From Prostheceraeus crozeri (lineage: Eukaryota; Platyhelminthes; Polycladida; Euryleptidae): DNA of 64,000 nt. How positions within the stretch are numbered: the first letter of the stretch is position 1; each line of letters begins with the position of its first letter. The position numbers were made by a program, and so were the translations under genes. The DNA is taken from positions 185,109 through 249,108 of the forward strand of contig CAJQUW010011309.1 in assembly GCA_907163375.1 (NCBI GenBank). Direction: 5' to 3'. Shown here one piece after another: positions 1-9,139 of this stretch. A model generated the notes under the pieces. That model had not been told where the DNA came from, did no database searches, and saw only the letters and a program-made list of their open reading frames with translations.

Positions 1-1
1 T

Positions 2-1006
2 TTAATATAGAGATGCACTTTCTTGAGTTATTTCACAACATGCATTATTCTTGCACAAGGTACGATGTTCGGCATAATCACTGAAGTTACAATAATGAAC
101 AATATAAGACTTGTGGAGTTGTCCATTGTCCACCGTGGTTGATTCGTGCATCACAGTGATGTGATCAATCTTGGTCCAGGCCCATGCAGCTTCACAGGAA
201 TCATAATTTAAATACAGTGTATGCACATAAAGTCGATAGTGTAGTTCAAAGCAATAATGAAGGAGAATCTCAACCACATCTGACAGCGCACAGTGGTACC
301 CATACTGTACTTTGGCAGCTTGCGTTTCTGTGAGTGCTTTCCCTCGGCGTAAATGTAACAGGGCTCGACGGTACGCTTCTTTCCCTTCATACTGGGAATG
401 ATTCATCCAGTTGCATCCGCGACGCATATGTTCCTTGTAACCAAGTCTATACACTTCACTATCCCGCATACATGAGGTGAATATATTCCAATGAGAGTCA
501 ATGCGTTGAGACCATTCGGGGAGAGAAATACTATCCATGGTCACTTTTTCCAAGAGTTTTATGCTTTTCAACCAAGCTCTTTCCATCTCCGATAATCCAT
601 TCCCTACAATCAGTTCCGCGTCTCCATACTCGCATGTCATTTCATGGACCCAGCCATTAAAACGGTGAATAATCACACTCTCTTCTGCACCACATTTTCC
701 AATCACACGTGGGTTGAGACCATGAATAAAATGAGTCGCAAAAACATCACACCCCGATGTTTCATGTTTGATAAAGTCATGGAAGCGCGATGTAATGGTC
801 ACATATCCACTCGGTTTATCGTCTCTGGGTGTATAATGACACCAAATGGCAGCGACTTCCTGCATGGGATCTCCTTCCGTATCAAATACGATGAAATTGC
901 GTACCGGCTTCTTCTGCTCCACCCACCATTGTTGTACTTTAGGATGATCAAATGTAATGGAATAAGAACCTTGCATGAGCTCGCCCAAATGCTGAATCCG
1001 ACGCAT
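2..1006 (-). CDS. 334-residue element protein, possible DnaQ-like exonuclease fold
   Basis: This is the longest frame of the viral-like element. It starts with ATG at 1004-1006 and its TAA stop is at 2-4. It lies 31 nt downstream of a TATA box, so the leader would be extremely short; a second Met at residue 11 is an alternative start. Residues 37-44 read RNFIVFDTEG, which resembles the first acidic motif (D-x-E) of DEDD-type 3'-5' exonucleases. A later stretch, ELIVGNGLSEMERAWL, and a further RDSEVY could be the second and third motifs. That assignment is weak and rests on motif spacing only. No membrane segment or signal peptide is evident. It could equally be a lineage-specific Polinton/adintovirus protein with no known function. 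Confidence 0.5.
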   Translation of the reverse strand: MRRIQHLGELMQGSYSITFDHPKVQQWWVEQKKPVRNFIVFDTEGDPMQEVAAIWCHYTPRDDKPSGYVTITSRFHDFIKHETSGCDVFATHFIHGLNPRVIGKCGAEESVIIHRFNGWVHEMTCEYGDAELIVGNGLSEMERAWLKSIKLLEKVTMDSISLPEWSQRIDSHWNIFTSCMRDSEVYRLGYKEHMRRGCNWMNHSQYEGKEAYRRALLHLRRGKALTETQAAKVQYGYHCALSDVVEILLHYCFELHYRLYVHTLYLNYDSCEAAWAWTKIDHITVMHESTTVDNGQLHKSYIVHYCNFSDYAEHRTLCKNNACCEITQESASLY

Positions 1007-1037
1007 CGTGAAATGAATCTCGTCTTGTGTGTCTCGA

Positions 1038-1045
1038 CTTATATA
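1038..1045 (-). promoter_or_regulatory. TATA box for the 334-residue gene
   Basis: The minus strand reads GGGTATATAAGT (1037-1048), with TATATAAG at 1038-1045, 31 nt before the ATG at 1006. The same 12-base motif occurs before the frame at 2665-3084 at nearly the same distance, which supports a real core promoter. Confidence 0.55.
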
Positions 1046-1078
1046 CCCGTCCCTAGGATGGTGTACAACATGATTGGT

Positions 1079-1351
1079 TTAGCGATGATGACGTCTCCTT
1101 CGACGTTTTCCTCCTCCTGATATTTTATTCGCTAAAGCACTTACGCCTGCGGCACCGGCTGCACCCGCTGCTCCCAACGCTGCAGCTTTCCCTGCGGCAA
1201 TAAGTGCAGGGACGAGGGGGAGTAAAAATGGGAGGATACCTCCTCTTTGTTTACGACTCCCGCGGTAGATTCCACCTTTTTGTCTTCGACTTCCACGGTA
1301 AATACCCCCTTTCTGACGGCGGCTTCCGCGATAAATACCTCCACGTTGCAT
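1079..1351 (-). CDS. Protein X / pre-Mu-like core protein
   Basis: This 90-residue, strongly basic protein starts with ATG at 1349-1351. Residues 1-37 hold three near-identical repeats of about 12 residues built on GGIYRGSRRQK. They are followed by RGGILPFLLPLVPALIAAG, an Ala/Gly-rich hydrophobic segment, and a C-terminal arginine/histidine cluster (KRRRRRHHR). The order of basic repeats, RGGILP and hydrophobic stretch matches adenovirus protein X (pre-Mu), a small DNA-condensing core protein also described from adintoviruses. In the family it packs viral DNA inside the capsid; here that role is inferred from resemblance. It sits 72 nt upstream of the 334-residue gene on the same strand. The frame is open throughout. 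Confidence 0.6.
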   Translation of the reverse strand: MQRGGIYRGSRRQKGGIYRGSRRQKGGIYRGSRKQRGGILPFLLPLVPALIAAGKAAALGAAGAAGAAGVSALANKISGGGKRRRRRHHR

Positions 1352-1380
1352 GATTACCGTGATAGGCTAGATGTCCCTAC

Positions 1381-1662
1381 TTAGTTCTTCATTAATAGTT
1401 TCCCTAACGTCTTTATCTTTCCCAACTTGTTCCTATTTAGATCGCGTTTCAACCGTTGCCATTCTTCCTTTATCATTTGATTATTGGATTTATACCGTGG
1501 TCGCCACGCTGCTGGCAACAACGTATTGCCCAAATGACGTCGAATCAATTCGCCTTTATGTCTCTGAAACGCTTCATGTCCTCTACGATGCATTTGAGAT
1601 TTTATATACCGTTTCACATGTCTTACAGTTCCTCCTCTCTGGCGTTGTTTACGACGTGTCAT
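1381..1662 (-). CDS. Small very basic element protein, possible second core protein
   Basis: This 93-residue protein starts with ATG at 1660-1662. It is rich in Arg and Lys, beginning MTRRKQRQRGGTVRHVKRY and ending in a lysine/asparagine-rich tail. It lacks a hydrophobic segment, has no cysteine and has no recognisable enzyme motif. It ends 29 nt before the protein X-like gene starts, so the two basic proteins form a pair as core-protein genes do in adenovirus-like genomes. A DNA-binding or virion-core role is inferred from composition and position only. I do not recognise a named family. Confidence 0.45.
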   Translation of the reverse strand: MTRRKQRQRGGTVRHVKRYIKSQMHRRGHEAFQRHKGELIRRHLGNTLLPAAWRPRYKSNNQMIKEEWQRLKRDLNRNKLGKIKTLGKLLMKN

Positions 1663-1724
1663 GATTAATGTTTACGCTTCCCAATCATAACTTAGTCACA
1701 AAAATAGGAGATTGATCACTACAT

Positions 1725-2108
1725 TTATTCATCATCCAAATCTACATTATACGTGAACCAATTCAATTGGTTCTTCAAAACAATGGGATTCAGAGGTTTC
1801 CCTCGTTTCTTACTAAAGTCAAATGAATATTTGCGTGGGTCCCGATTTCTATTCTCTGGTCGAAGCGAGGCTTGGGGGACACTGTTCACTTCCTTGGGTG
1901 GATTCGGTTGACTCTCATATATCCGTTTCAACTTTTCGCGCTGATTTTTCCATATTTTCTTGGCCATATGCTCCTTATGCAGCGAGACAAATTGACGGAC
2001 CTTCTCTTCCTCCACGTCACGGTGTAGCATCTCACCACAGACACACATATAGACAAAGTTGTCGCATGCCTCATTCGTCTTGCTCCACGACGGATTCCAT
2101 CCACACAC
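1725..2108 (-). CDS. Element reading frame with Cys/His cluster and charged tail
   Basis: This open frame gives about 127 residues if read from a GTG at 2106-2108; the true start is uncertain. Near its beginning it has Cys-x-Cys and His residues (VYMCVCGEMLHRD followed by SLHKEHM) that look like a zinc-binding knuckle. A charged, proline-containing middle and an acidic end (DLDDE) follow. It belongs to the same minus-strand gene run as its neighbours. I do not recognise a family, and no function is claimed. Confidence 0.35.
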   Translation of the reverse strand: MCGWNPSWSKTNEACDNFVYMCVCGEMLHRDVEEEKVRQFVSLHKEHMAKKIWKNQREKLKRIYESQPNPPKEVNSVPQASLRPENRNRDPRKYSFDFSKKRGKPLNPIVLKNQLNWFTYNVDLDDE

Positions 2109-2135
2109 CTCCTTATGTTTTTTGCAAACATGTTC

Positions 2136-2720
2136 CTATAAGAAGAATGCTTGGTACATGTTATGACACCAGGGACAGCGTGCCAACTTCACTTTTGACA
2201 AGTCGTACAGATATGAATTCGTACTCTCCGGCTCCACTGGACGATTCGGGTCCAAGGGTTTGGTGGGCATATACATGCTCAAATAGGGACATAAATGTTC
2301 ATTCCATTCATTCTCCTCCTCCTGAATCTTCTCATCACAGTACCTGCACCGACCCACACATGGATGTTTATGGTAAGCTTCCATATTATAGTCTTGTTTG
2401 CAAAGCAGGCAGGTGAACTCACTCTCCTTGTCGCCCCAATAACCTCTATCCAGTGAGCACTGATGATCGGTAGTCCACCATTTCCCACAACGATCGCAAT
2501 ACTCCTTCCCTATCTCCTTGCGTCCATGACGGATGCATTGTGAAAACAGTCGGAAGCGTTTATTGCAAAACTCGCACTCATAATAGGGTTGAGGACGGGG
2601 ACGGACTGTGGTTCGCCTCTTCTTTGTTGGTGGCTCCATTAAATCGTGGTTCAGATCATGTATCTTACGTAAACAATGAACCAAACCCAATGTCAATCTG
2701 CATACACAAGATTCCTCCAA
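2136..2720 (-). CDS. Cysteine-rich zinc-finger-like element protein
   Basis: This frame gives 194 residues from ATG at 2718-2720; an internal Met that begins MEPPTKKRR is an alternative start. After a basic nuclear-localisation-like stretch (KKRRTTVRPRP) there are repeated Cys-x2-Cys pairs, each with a nearby His: CEFCNKRF, CDRCGKWW, CLLCKQDY, CRYCDEKI and CPWCHNMY. This spacing suggests a row of zinc knuckles. Animal Polinton polymerases and some adintovirus accessory proteins carry similar Cys/His modules, but I cannot assign this one. It overlaps the upstream frame (2665-3084) by 56 nt, typical of compact viral-like gene packing. The assignment as one of the element's proteins is secure by position; its function is unknown. 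Confidence 0.45.
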   Translation of the reverse strand: MEESCVCRLTLGLVHCLRKIHDLNHDLMEPPTKKRRTTVRPRPQPYYECEFCNKRFRLFSQCIRHGRKEIGKEYCDRCGKWWTTDHQCSLDRGYWGDKESEFTCLLCKQDYNMEAYHKHPCVGRCRYCDEKIQEEENEWNEHLCPYLSMYMPTKPLDPNRPVEPESTNSYLYDLSKVKLARCPWCHNMYQAFFL

Positions 2721-3084
2721 AATAACGACACTCCAGTTGAGAACGTAACTTCTTCTGCAACGAATCGATCAGTTCTTCCACGTCCCAATCGTCACCAATG
2801 TTCAAATAGCGATAGGACACGTCCAGTGCACCTTTGGGGAACTTTGCAGATGTTCGAATATCAAACAAGAAGCGTGGTCCATACAGTATTACATTCAGCA
2901 ACTGAATACGAAGCTCTGCAATAATCTTCTCCAACGACACACTCTTCTCCTTTGTCGGAATAATATACAGTGTATTACAGTCTCGTTCCACAATAAAGTC
3001 TTTCGATGAATAAGGTGTATAGGATATCTCCTCCTTGGGATGACGTGTCGCAGCCAGAGGGCGTAACGTTAGTGTTGTCGACAT
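2665..3084 (-). CDS. First element gene, 139 residues, unknown function
   Basis: This frame starts with ATG at 3082-3084, 33 nt after a TATA box, and is the gene nearest the element terminus. The protein begins MSTTLTLRPLAATRHPKEE and has mixed alpha/beta-like composition with no signal peptide. Near its end is GGILCMQIDIGFGSLF. I do not recognise a family. Similar N-terminal modules precede the zinc-knuckle part of some Polinton DNA polymerases, but that is only a suggestion. Position and promoter make it likely to be transcribed first in the minus-strand gene run. Confidence 0.4.
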   Translation of the reverse strand: MSTTLTLRPLAATRHPKEEISYTPYSSKDFIVERDCNTLYIIPTKEKSVSLEKIIAELRIQLLNVILYGPRFLFDIRTSAKFPKGALDVSYRYLNIGDDWDVEELIDSLQKKLRSQLECRYFGGILCMQIDIGFGSLFT

Positions 3085-3117
3085 ATGATGAGAATGAATT
3101 TCTCTGACAGCGCCTTA

Positions 3118-3125
3118 CTTATATA
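3118..3125 (-). promoter_or_regulatory. TATA box for the terminal gene
   Basis: The minus strand carries TATATAAG within GGGTATATAAGT (3117-3128), 33 nt before the ATG at 3084. The identical 12-base motif is used before the 334-residue gene. Confidence 0.55.
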
Positions 3126-3206
3126 CCCTGCGGTGACTCATCACACGTGCTCGGCGCCGCGTGCTCCGATTGGTGCTCCGTGCTCTACCCCCAAGTGCGC
3201 CGATGC

Positions 3207-3307
3207 GTGCTCTGATGCGTGGGCGTGTGCTCTGTTTCCTGTCTTCTTCGATACCCGTGCTCTGATGCGTGGGCGTGTGCTCCGTGCTCTGATGCGTGGG
3301 CGTGTAC
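3207..3307. repeat. Short direct repeats in the element's terminal zone
   Basis: Three copies of a 22-26 bp unit containing GATGCGTGGGCGTGT begin at about 3207, 3257 and 3284, inside a GC-rich stretch between the first promoter and the element's end. They may be part of a terminal inverted repeat or a replication/regulatory zone. The partner terminus lies outside the window. Confidence 0.6.
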
Positions 3308-3335
3308 TTAAGTGCAAATTGGGGAAAAAGGGGCT

Positions 3336-4364
3336 AGACTCTCCTACTCAGATGGAAGAGATGAGTCAGAACCTTTGTGTAGAACTGGAACCACGGAAGC
3401 TACTTTCCAACAAGAGGTAAAGTCACCGGTGGGTACACATCTGCTGAACAGTTTGGATAGAAGTGGAGAGACCTCAGGTGAGAGATGCTTGAAGACCGAA
3501 ACCGGGATGCCATCTGGTCCACTAAACTTAGAGCAATCGAGACCTATGATGATCTTTTTGACGTTTTGGACTGTGACTGAAGGAGAGATAACTGTTTCAT
3601 CAGTGGAGGTAGAATTCTACCTCCATAGTCCGATGTTGAATTCTTTGTAAACTCCTTGCAAAGTAGCTCGGCTTTGTCTGCTGAGGTTGTCGCCATTGAG
3701 GTACTGACGATTTGTTCCTTTTGGTGACACTGTTGCTAATCCTCCAGAAGTCCTTAGAGCCAAGCTTTTGGGTAGCAATGGATTTCCGTACTTACAAAGC
3801 GCAGCGGGTTTTGGCCTGATGTATGGTTTCCTTGCAATTTCTACGTGTGGTTTTGTACAATTCAAGATTGCCAGCGGTACTGTCACGCTTATACTTATGG
3901 AAAAAGTGGTCACGCTGACAGGTTGCAGATGCACATTCTGGTGTAAACCAAGGTTGGGAGTGGGGCTTCATTTGGAAAGTACGATGAGGAATGTAAGACA
4001 ACATCCCTATCTGAAGCCACTCTGTCAGTTCTTGCACCGACTTGTGGATGTTTTCGCTCCGAATAAAATTCTAAGCTTGAACTTGACTAAGAAAAGTGCG
4101 GAAGGTACACCAGTCTGCTTTGGAGAATGGATAAGTTCTATGGAAAGGCGCAGACGGTGTAGAATAAGTTTGTTTGCCAGAAACTGTGATAACACAGTGA
4201 TCAGACGTGACGAGAGGAGAAGTAATCTTGTGTGAAAAAAAAGTTGGGTTTGAGGTGAGAAACATGTCAAAGAGATATCCAGCATCCCCAGCTCGGTCAG
4301 GCACTCTAGTAGGACAAGTGACAAGAAGATTAATGTAGCCATCGTTATAGACAAGCCTATCCAT
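3336..4364 (-). mobile_element. CR1/Jockey-type LINE fragment (endonuclease end to RT start)
   Basis: Minus-strand translation in shifting frames gives the C-terminal part of an apurinic-type endonuclease and the beginning of a reverse transcriptase. From 4364 downward one reads CPTRVPDRAGDAGYLFD, then SDHCVITVS, then the linker motifs YIPHRTFQMKPHSQPWF and GSKDFWRISNSVTKRNKSS. The RT start LDCSKFSGPDGIPVSVFKHL and CWKVASVVPVLHKGSDSS follow. This order is the usual one in CR1/Jockey-superfamily elements. The copy has frameshifts and stops, is 5'-truncated near 4364, and stops at 3336 where the viral-like element begins, about where the NYRPISL motif should come. It is a dead copy interrupted by the younger insertion. 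Confidence 0.8.
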
Positions 4365-5586
4365 TGTCGATCACTATATTAACAATTTACGAGACACACT
4401 GTTCACTCAATAACGGAGGAATTCATGAGTTCCTCAGTGGACTATCGTGCAAAGTAACGGAGTAACGGAACTCAGTCACCCAGTCCGTTACTCCGTTACA
4501 GCCGAAAGTAGTTCCGCTACGTAACGGAAAACTGACTGTGCCCAACGCTGTAGTTTGCATAAAAGCGACACAAGACACCTAGTACAGAAATACCAGAAGG
4601 ATCGATTGAACTTAGGCAAAAATGTGCGAACTGAAGGAGTGATCAGAAAGGAATTAGATATATTTCTCTATTGAAATTGTCTTGTTTTCCTGCATTCTCA
4701 ACAGATGAAAGTGGAGTCATACTTATGATATGAACACCGAAAAAATCTGTATTGCAGCTAAAGGTAAATAATATGAATATTTTTAGAAACGGTAATCAAT
4801 AAGAAAACTAATATTGACATGAAAAATGAGAAGCTTTAAACAACTGCTGAAAGAAGGTTCTATTCAAGCAGTTAATTTGAGGGAGAAGTTATTCAAACAA
4901 TCTAGATACAAAATTGACTGTTTACATTATGCCACTTGCTTATTACCACAAAATACAACACAGCGGAATTCGTATGGGTCGAAGTATACCTCAAATCATG
5001 GAATGACATGATAAGACTGAAAACAGAGATTTGTTTTTATAAACATGCTGGAGCTCTTAATGGGTCTCTAAAGCAAGTCAAAGTGCGGGTAGCCAGATGA
5101 CAGTGATAGATTTAACAACAATATTCAGTATTAAGCGTTTAACAAAACCGATTTACGACATATGAATCTGATTATTTGCAATTCAAAAAGGGTAATCATA
5201 ATGACAGTTCAAATGGACCCACTGTTTATTAACCCACGGCGTGTAAAGCATTATAAAGCACTTAAAGTCTCTCATGTCTCAGTCGCTCTCTTTCATCTCT
5301 TCCTGTGTCTTCTTTTCTCATTTGCACGATGCATCAATACAAAACTCAGTTATTATTTAACCGAATAAGTCACAATACCGGTTAGGCATTTCCTAAACAA
5401 ATTTCACAACATATAAAAATTGTTTAAGTCTACAACTTTAATAACTGAGCTCGAATGATAAGCAGTGAAAGTATTTTGCATAATTGCACATTTGCAGGTA
5501 TTTTTTCGTAGTTGTCTTGTGTGATACTCTCACTCCTGATTTATTGTCTCTTCGTCTCCAAGATTGAATGTCGGACACAAATGAAG
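4365..5586. other. AT-rich intergenic stretch, no gene seen
   Basis: I find no supported gene here. The stretch contains one perfect inverted repeat (4454-4499) and otherwise AT-rich sequence with only short, unconvincing frames. Confidence 0.6.
4454..4499. repeat. Perfect 16-bp inverted repeat, 14-nt loop
   Basis: The left arm GTAACGGAGTAACGGA (4454-4469) is exactly complementary to 4484-4499, with a 14-nt spacer. Further copies of the GTAACGGA word lie just downstream (about 4517-4530). Confidence 0.8.
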
Positions 5587-5735
5587 CCTTGACGTCACTA
5601 CTCTCCCACTGTAGCGTTGTTATCCTTTTAACCCGGTTACCCCTTCTAGCGACTCCCAATGCCACTTTCGGGGCTTGACATCTACACCAAACTATCGCTA
5701 GGCAAAGCGCTTAACCACTGTGCCACGGAGACCAC
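5587..5735 (-). mobile_element. tRNA-derived SINE, family 1, copy 2
   Basis: The minus strand starts GTGGTCTCCGTGGCACAGTG, nearly identical to the head of the SINE at 6523. It keeps the pol III A box TGGCACAGTGG and a degenerate B-box region before the shared motif CCCCGAAAGTG. The 3' part ends near TAGTGACGTCAA, matching the family's tail. It is a diverged copy. Confidence 0.7.
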
Positions 5736-6522
5736 TCGTGATAATTCTCAAGAATTCCCTGGTAGTCCTTTCCCTTCCTGAACTAGAGAAGGGCATTCTG
5801 CATGGCACTTCAGTATCCATTTCTCCAGACATTTCTTCATTAAAAGCCAAGCCACATCGACATTAATCCAAAGAGCTTTCTCGATGCCACAGAATTGCTA
5901 GCAAAAGACTAAAACTTTCTTAATGAGAAAAGTATTAGTTGCTCCATTACAATGCAATCACGTAATAATCTATGTAAAAACAACTTCTAATAATCTGAAC
6001 TGTGTTATCTGTTCACTTGATAAATAATGATGACGATTGGTAATATTTGATGCACAGTACAAGTAATATGGCGCAAAATTTAGGAGCATCGTCGTTTCTT
6101 AAAATGCACATATTTCTCATTTATAACACAACAGAAATTGCCCTACTAATCAGTTTTATTGTCTGCTTCTTCAAATGTAATTTTTTGCCCCAGTTCGTCT
6201 ACAATGACCGATTGTGGCTAGACTTGAAGCCGAACCCGAAGCCACTTATTGTAATCCATATTAAGACACATCCGAAGGTGTGAAGTGGGACCCAAAATAG
6301 CAGCATTCTAGCCCAATCGATCCAGTAATAAACTAACAGCAGCCTCATACCACCCTGGGTGGCTATGATATGTTACAAAGGATTAACGCATGCAGGGACA
6401 CTACATTAAGCCGACGAGAGACACAGGAGTTCTTATGGGAAGGTCCCCATTAAGCTCCTTAACTCCAGTTCGTTTGCACCTGTGTCATGCCGACTTCCAA
6501 CAAAAGCAGTACTGTCAACAAT
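5736..6522. other. Intergenic stretch, no gene seen
   Basis: No gene or recognisable element was found. Short frames here lack family resemblance. Confidence 0.5.
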
Positions 6523-6726
6523 GTGGTCTCCGTGGCACAGTGGTTAAGTGCTTGGCCTAGCGATCTTTCAGTTCAGAGGTCGAGCCCCGAAAGTGTCATT
6601 GGAAGTCAGCAGGAAGGGAATCCGTATTTCTCTGGATCACAATGCTCCAGATTGAAATCTGACTGCGTCAGCACCGTCCAAGCCCCAATAAGGGGTAGTG
6701 GTGACGTTAAATCATCATCAAAAAAA
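6523..6726 (+). mobile_element. tRNA-derived SINE, family 1, copy 1
   Basis: The head has an internal pol III promoter, with A box TGGCACAGTGG at 6533-6543 and B box-like GGTCGAGCCCC at 6578-6588. A tRNA-unrelated body follows, with a 3' end of GGTAGTGGTGACGTTAAATC running into CATCATCAAAAAAA. Two other copies in the window (5587-5735 and 16848-17042) share the head, which proves a dispersed family. Confidence 0.8.
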
Positions 6727-7149
6727 TTAGCACTGACTCTGGCGTCTCATTGACACATCATTGCCAGTTACAGGGATGTCTCCTCTAGTCATAAGCACTA
6801 GCTCATAGGGGCCGGGAACCCAACAAGAATCAACCACAAGCAACTTGACCAAATTGTCGCTACCCAGACACAGCCATCAAGTACCTGCTCTTGGACTTAC
6901 ATTCTCCAAGAAGGAATACCGCTGTGCAGTCTTTGCCAGCTATCAATGAAACTGTTCTCCACGGTCACCAAATTTATTCCCCGGAGTTACCAGACCATTC
7001 CCTGGACCCCTGGAGTTACATTGTTAATCCATGCCATTAACCACCAAGCAGGCATAAGGTATTAGCTAAGTATAATAGATGTCTTCGTGTAATGGTAATA
7101 AATAGACTAATTCATTCACTTATTAAGTGTCACATGTGATGTACGCTTG
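6727..7149. other. Intergenic stretch, no gene seen
   Basis: I see no gene, RNA or element that I can support in this interval. Confidence 0.5.
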
Positions 7150-8000
7150 GGCGACCATGAGCTTCAACGATTGCGATTGCAAACAGAGTTGATAACTTCT
7201 TCTATCTGATTCGATCCACACAATGGTTTGATTCTATCCATGTATTCCATTCTTTGTCTTTCTGTTGCGATGATTCCGTCAATTCATCATTGCAATCAAA
7301 TATACTCCGAGGTTCCTTTTTGGGTGATGTGACATAAAACTTCAAGCAGCCGTTTCGTGCTTGCCATCGGTTCTTTTTAACAACTTTTCACTGGTGACTA
7401 CACAAATTAATACGAGATTTTTAAAATTCTTCGCAGAAATCACTTCTCAGCTTTGATGTTATCCTCTAAGTCGGGTGTGACTGTCCACGCTTCGCAATCG
7501 TAAAAATTGATAGCAATAAAAATTCTACAATGGACACAAAGCTTGATGCCATACACAACAGTAGCACAAAAATCGCTCGCATTTTCACTTAGATACACTT
7601 GAAATTCTAAGCTTTTCATTGGTGGTTCATGTCCCAAGTTCGTTCCCCCGGCTGTGACGCGACAGTGAGTCAATTTCCATTCTAATCAACTTCAGGTTAA
7701 CAGTATATTTCTATGGTACATAGGATACAACATACACAGCACTTGATTAACCGAACTTTGAGAGTCATCGAAAAGTTTCTCTTCGTTAAGATCGAATACG
7801 TGTATTGGAATTTCCGTTAATGCAATTACTGTTCTTTTCCTGACTTCTTCTCTGCATCACAAATCAGAAGTTATCAAACTTTCAAGATAGTGAAATGATT
7901 CAAATTCTTCACCGATAGTTAAGTGCCACTTTTGCAGGTCACCATTGCTTTTGCTTTCTGCACTCTCATCTCAGCACTCTCTATAACAGCAGTGTCCAAC
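7150..8000 (-). mobile_element. Degenerate LINE reverse transcriptase C-terminal fragment
   Basis: Minus-strand frames show landmarks of the C-terminal part of endonuclease/reverse-transcriptase LINEs. FHYLESLITSDL with CREEVRKRTVIA corresponds to the F-K-Y-L-G-S-L-I block and lies near 7800-7910. FYDCEAWTVTPDLEDNIKA corresponds to the LYGCE-W-T block and lies near 7445-7515. FLRRILKIS, SEKLLKRTDGK and NQTIVWIESDR follow toward 7200. The distance between the first two blocks is about right, but the sequence between them is unrecognisable. Several frameshifts and stops mark it as dead. Confidence 0.65.
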
Positions 8001-9139
8001 AAGAACTGCATCCTTTAATGACGCTATTAAAACTGCATCATCTCAAACTGCTTCAGCAGACCGCGCCAATTTTAAACCCTCCAGCATCAGAGTTTTCTTC
8101 TGATGTTTTCGCTGCACATGTCCAGTGATTGGAAATGGCCTTGACGCAAGCTTCTTGTGATGCTCTATTGCACAAATAATCATTTCAAAGGTGATGAATT
8201 CGCTTAATTCACTCGAGCTTGAATTTCAACGGCATGTGGCATGAGAACTAAACAATCCATCTCAAATGCAAAAATAACGGCTAACAATTCATAGAGTATT
8301 CATGATTTTTTGCTGAAACTTCAATATTAGGATTTACCAAAAATGTGAATTTGTGAACATTTTCCGCCAATCTATCAATCAGCAGTTCATCGAAACGAGT
8401 TTTGGCAATGTAAAATGACTATTGTAACATTTGGTGAAGTTGTTTAGAACTACACATATATTGGCAGCTTCAGCAATACATCTGTTGAAATCAGAAGTGC
8501 TCATTTGGTGACATCACAACATTGTGCATGGAATCATAATTCAATGAAAAACTGGGATTGAGAGATTGAGCATTTAAGAAAATGATCAGATACTTAAAGA
8601 TCAATTATAAAAGATTTTGTTAACGCCAAGCATAAGATTGCATGGTTGGGTTAGTCGAATTGATACTTAGTTCATGTTTGGACTAACACAATTACGAAAT
8701 TTTATATTCTGTATTCCCAAAATATTTCTAAAATAACAAACAATCAAGGTCTTGAACTTTTTCAACTATTAACGAGTTGTCTTTGACTTGCATTGTTGTG
8801 CATTTCTTCAGCAGGATCACATACACGCAAGCTCACGCATGTGAATAAATTTCTTGATTGAACTTGATTGAGCCACGGGATAGCAAGTGCAATGCATTCA
8901 TCATAATAAGTTCAACATTTTTTACATGCATGTACATTGTGAAAAAGGAATTATATAATTGAATTTATCCCTTCTTGTTATGTTAATTCAATGAATATAC
9001 TTAGAATTTAAAATTTTTCTATAGAAAAAGACCATTGTTTAAGCTTGTTGATGGGATTATCAGGTTTCGGGGAAAATGCGGTACATTGAATTTGCATTAT
9101 CAAAATTGTTCACTTCTATACCCAAGGTGAGAAATACTA
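8001..9139. other. AT-rich intergenic stretch, no gene seen
   Basis: I find no open frame, RNA or repeat here that I can support. Confidence 0.5.

Larger units (their letters stand above)
1..3335 (-). mobile_element. Polinton/adintovirus-like element, one terminal part (runs off window start)
   Basis: Six small reading frames lie on the minus strand with short gaps or overlaps, a virus-like gene density unlike the rest of the window. One product (1079-1351) resembles adenovirus protein X/pre-Mu, which is known from adintoviruses and related Polinton-type elements. Another is a second very basic protein and one is rich in Cys-X2-Cys pairs. The right boundary is put at 3335. Read inward on the minus strand the element begins AGCCCCTTTTTCCCC, and Polintons are known to start with 5'-AG. 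Beyond it lies LINE coding sequence. A GC-rich terminal zone with short direct repeats (3207-3307) precedes the first gene. The visible part looks nearly whole, with perhaps one break, so a fairly young insertion is inferred. Polymerase, integrase, ATPase and capsid genes are not visible; they would lie left of base 1. Confidence 0.55.

Noticed and set aside
644-3650. Plus-strand frames over the viral-like element and the LINE (e.g. 644-1120, 1823-2416, 3085-3420)
   Set aside because: They are complements of better-supported minus-strand coding sequence and have no family resemblance.
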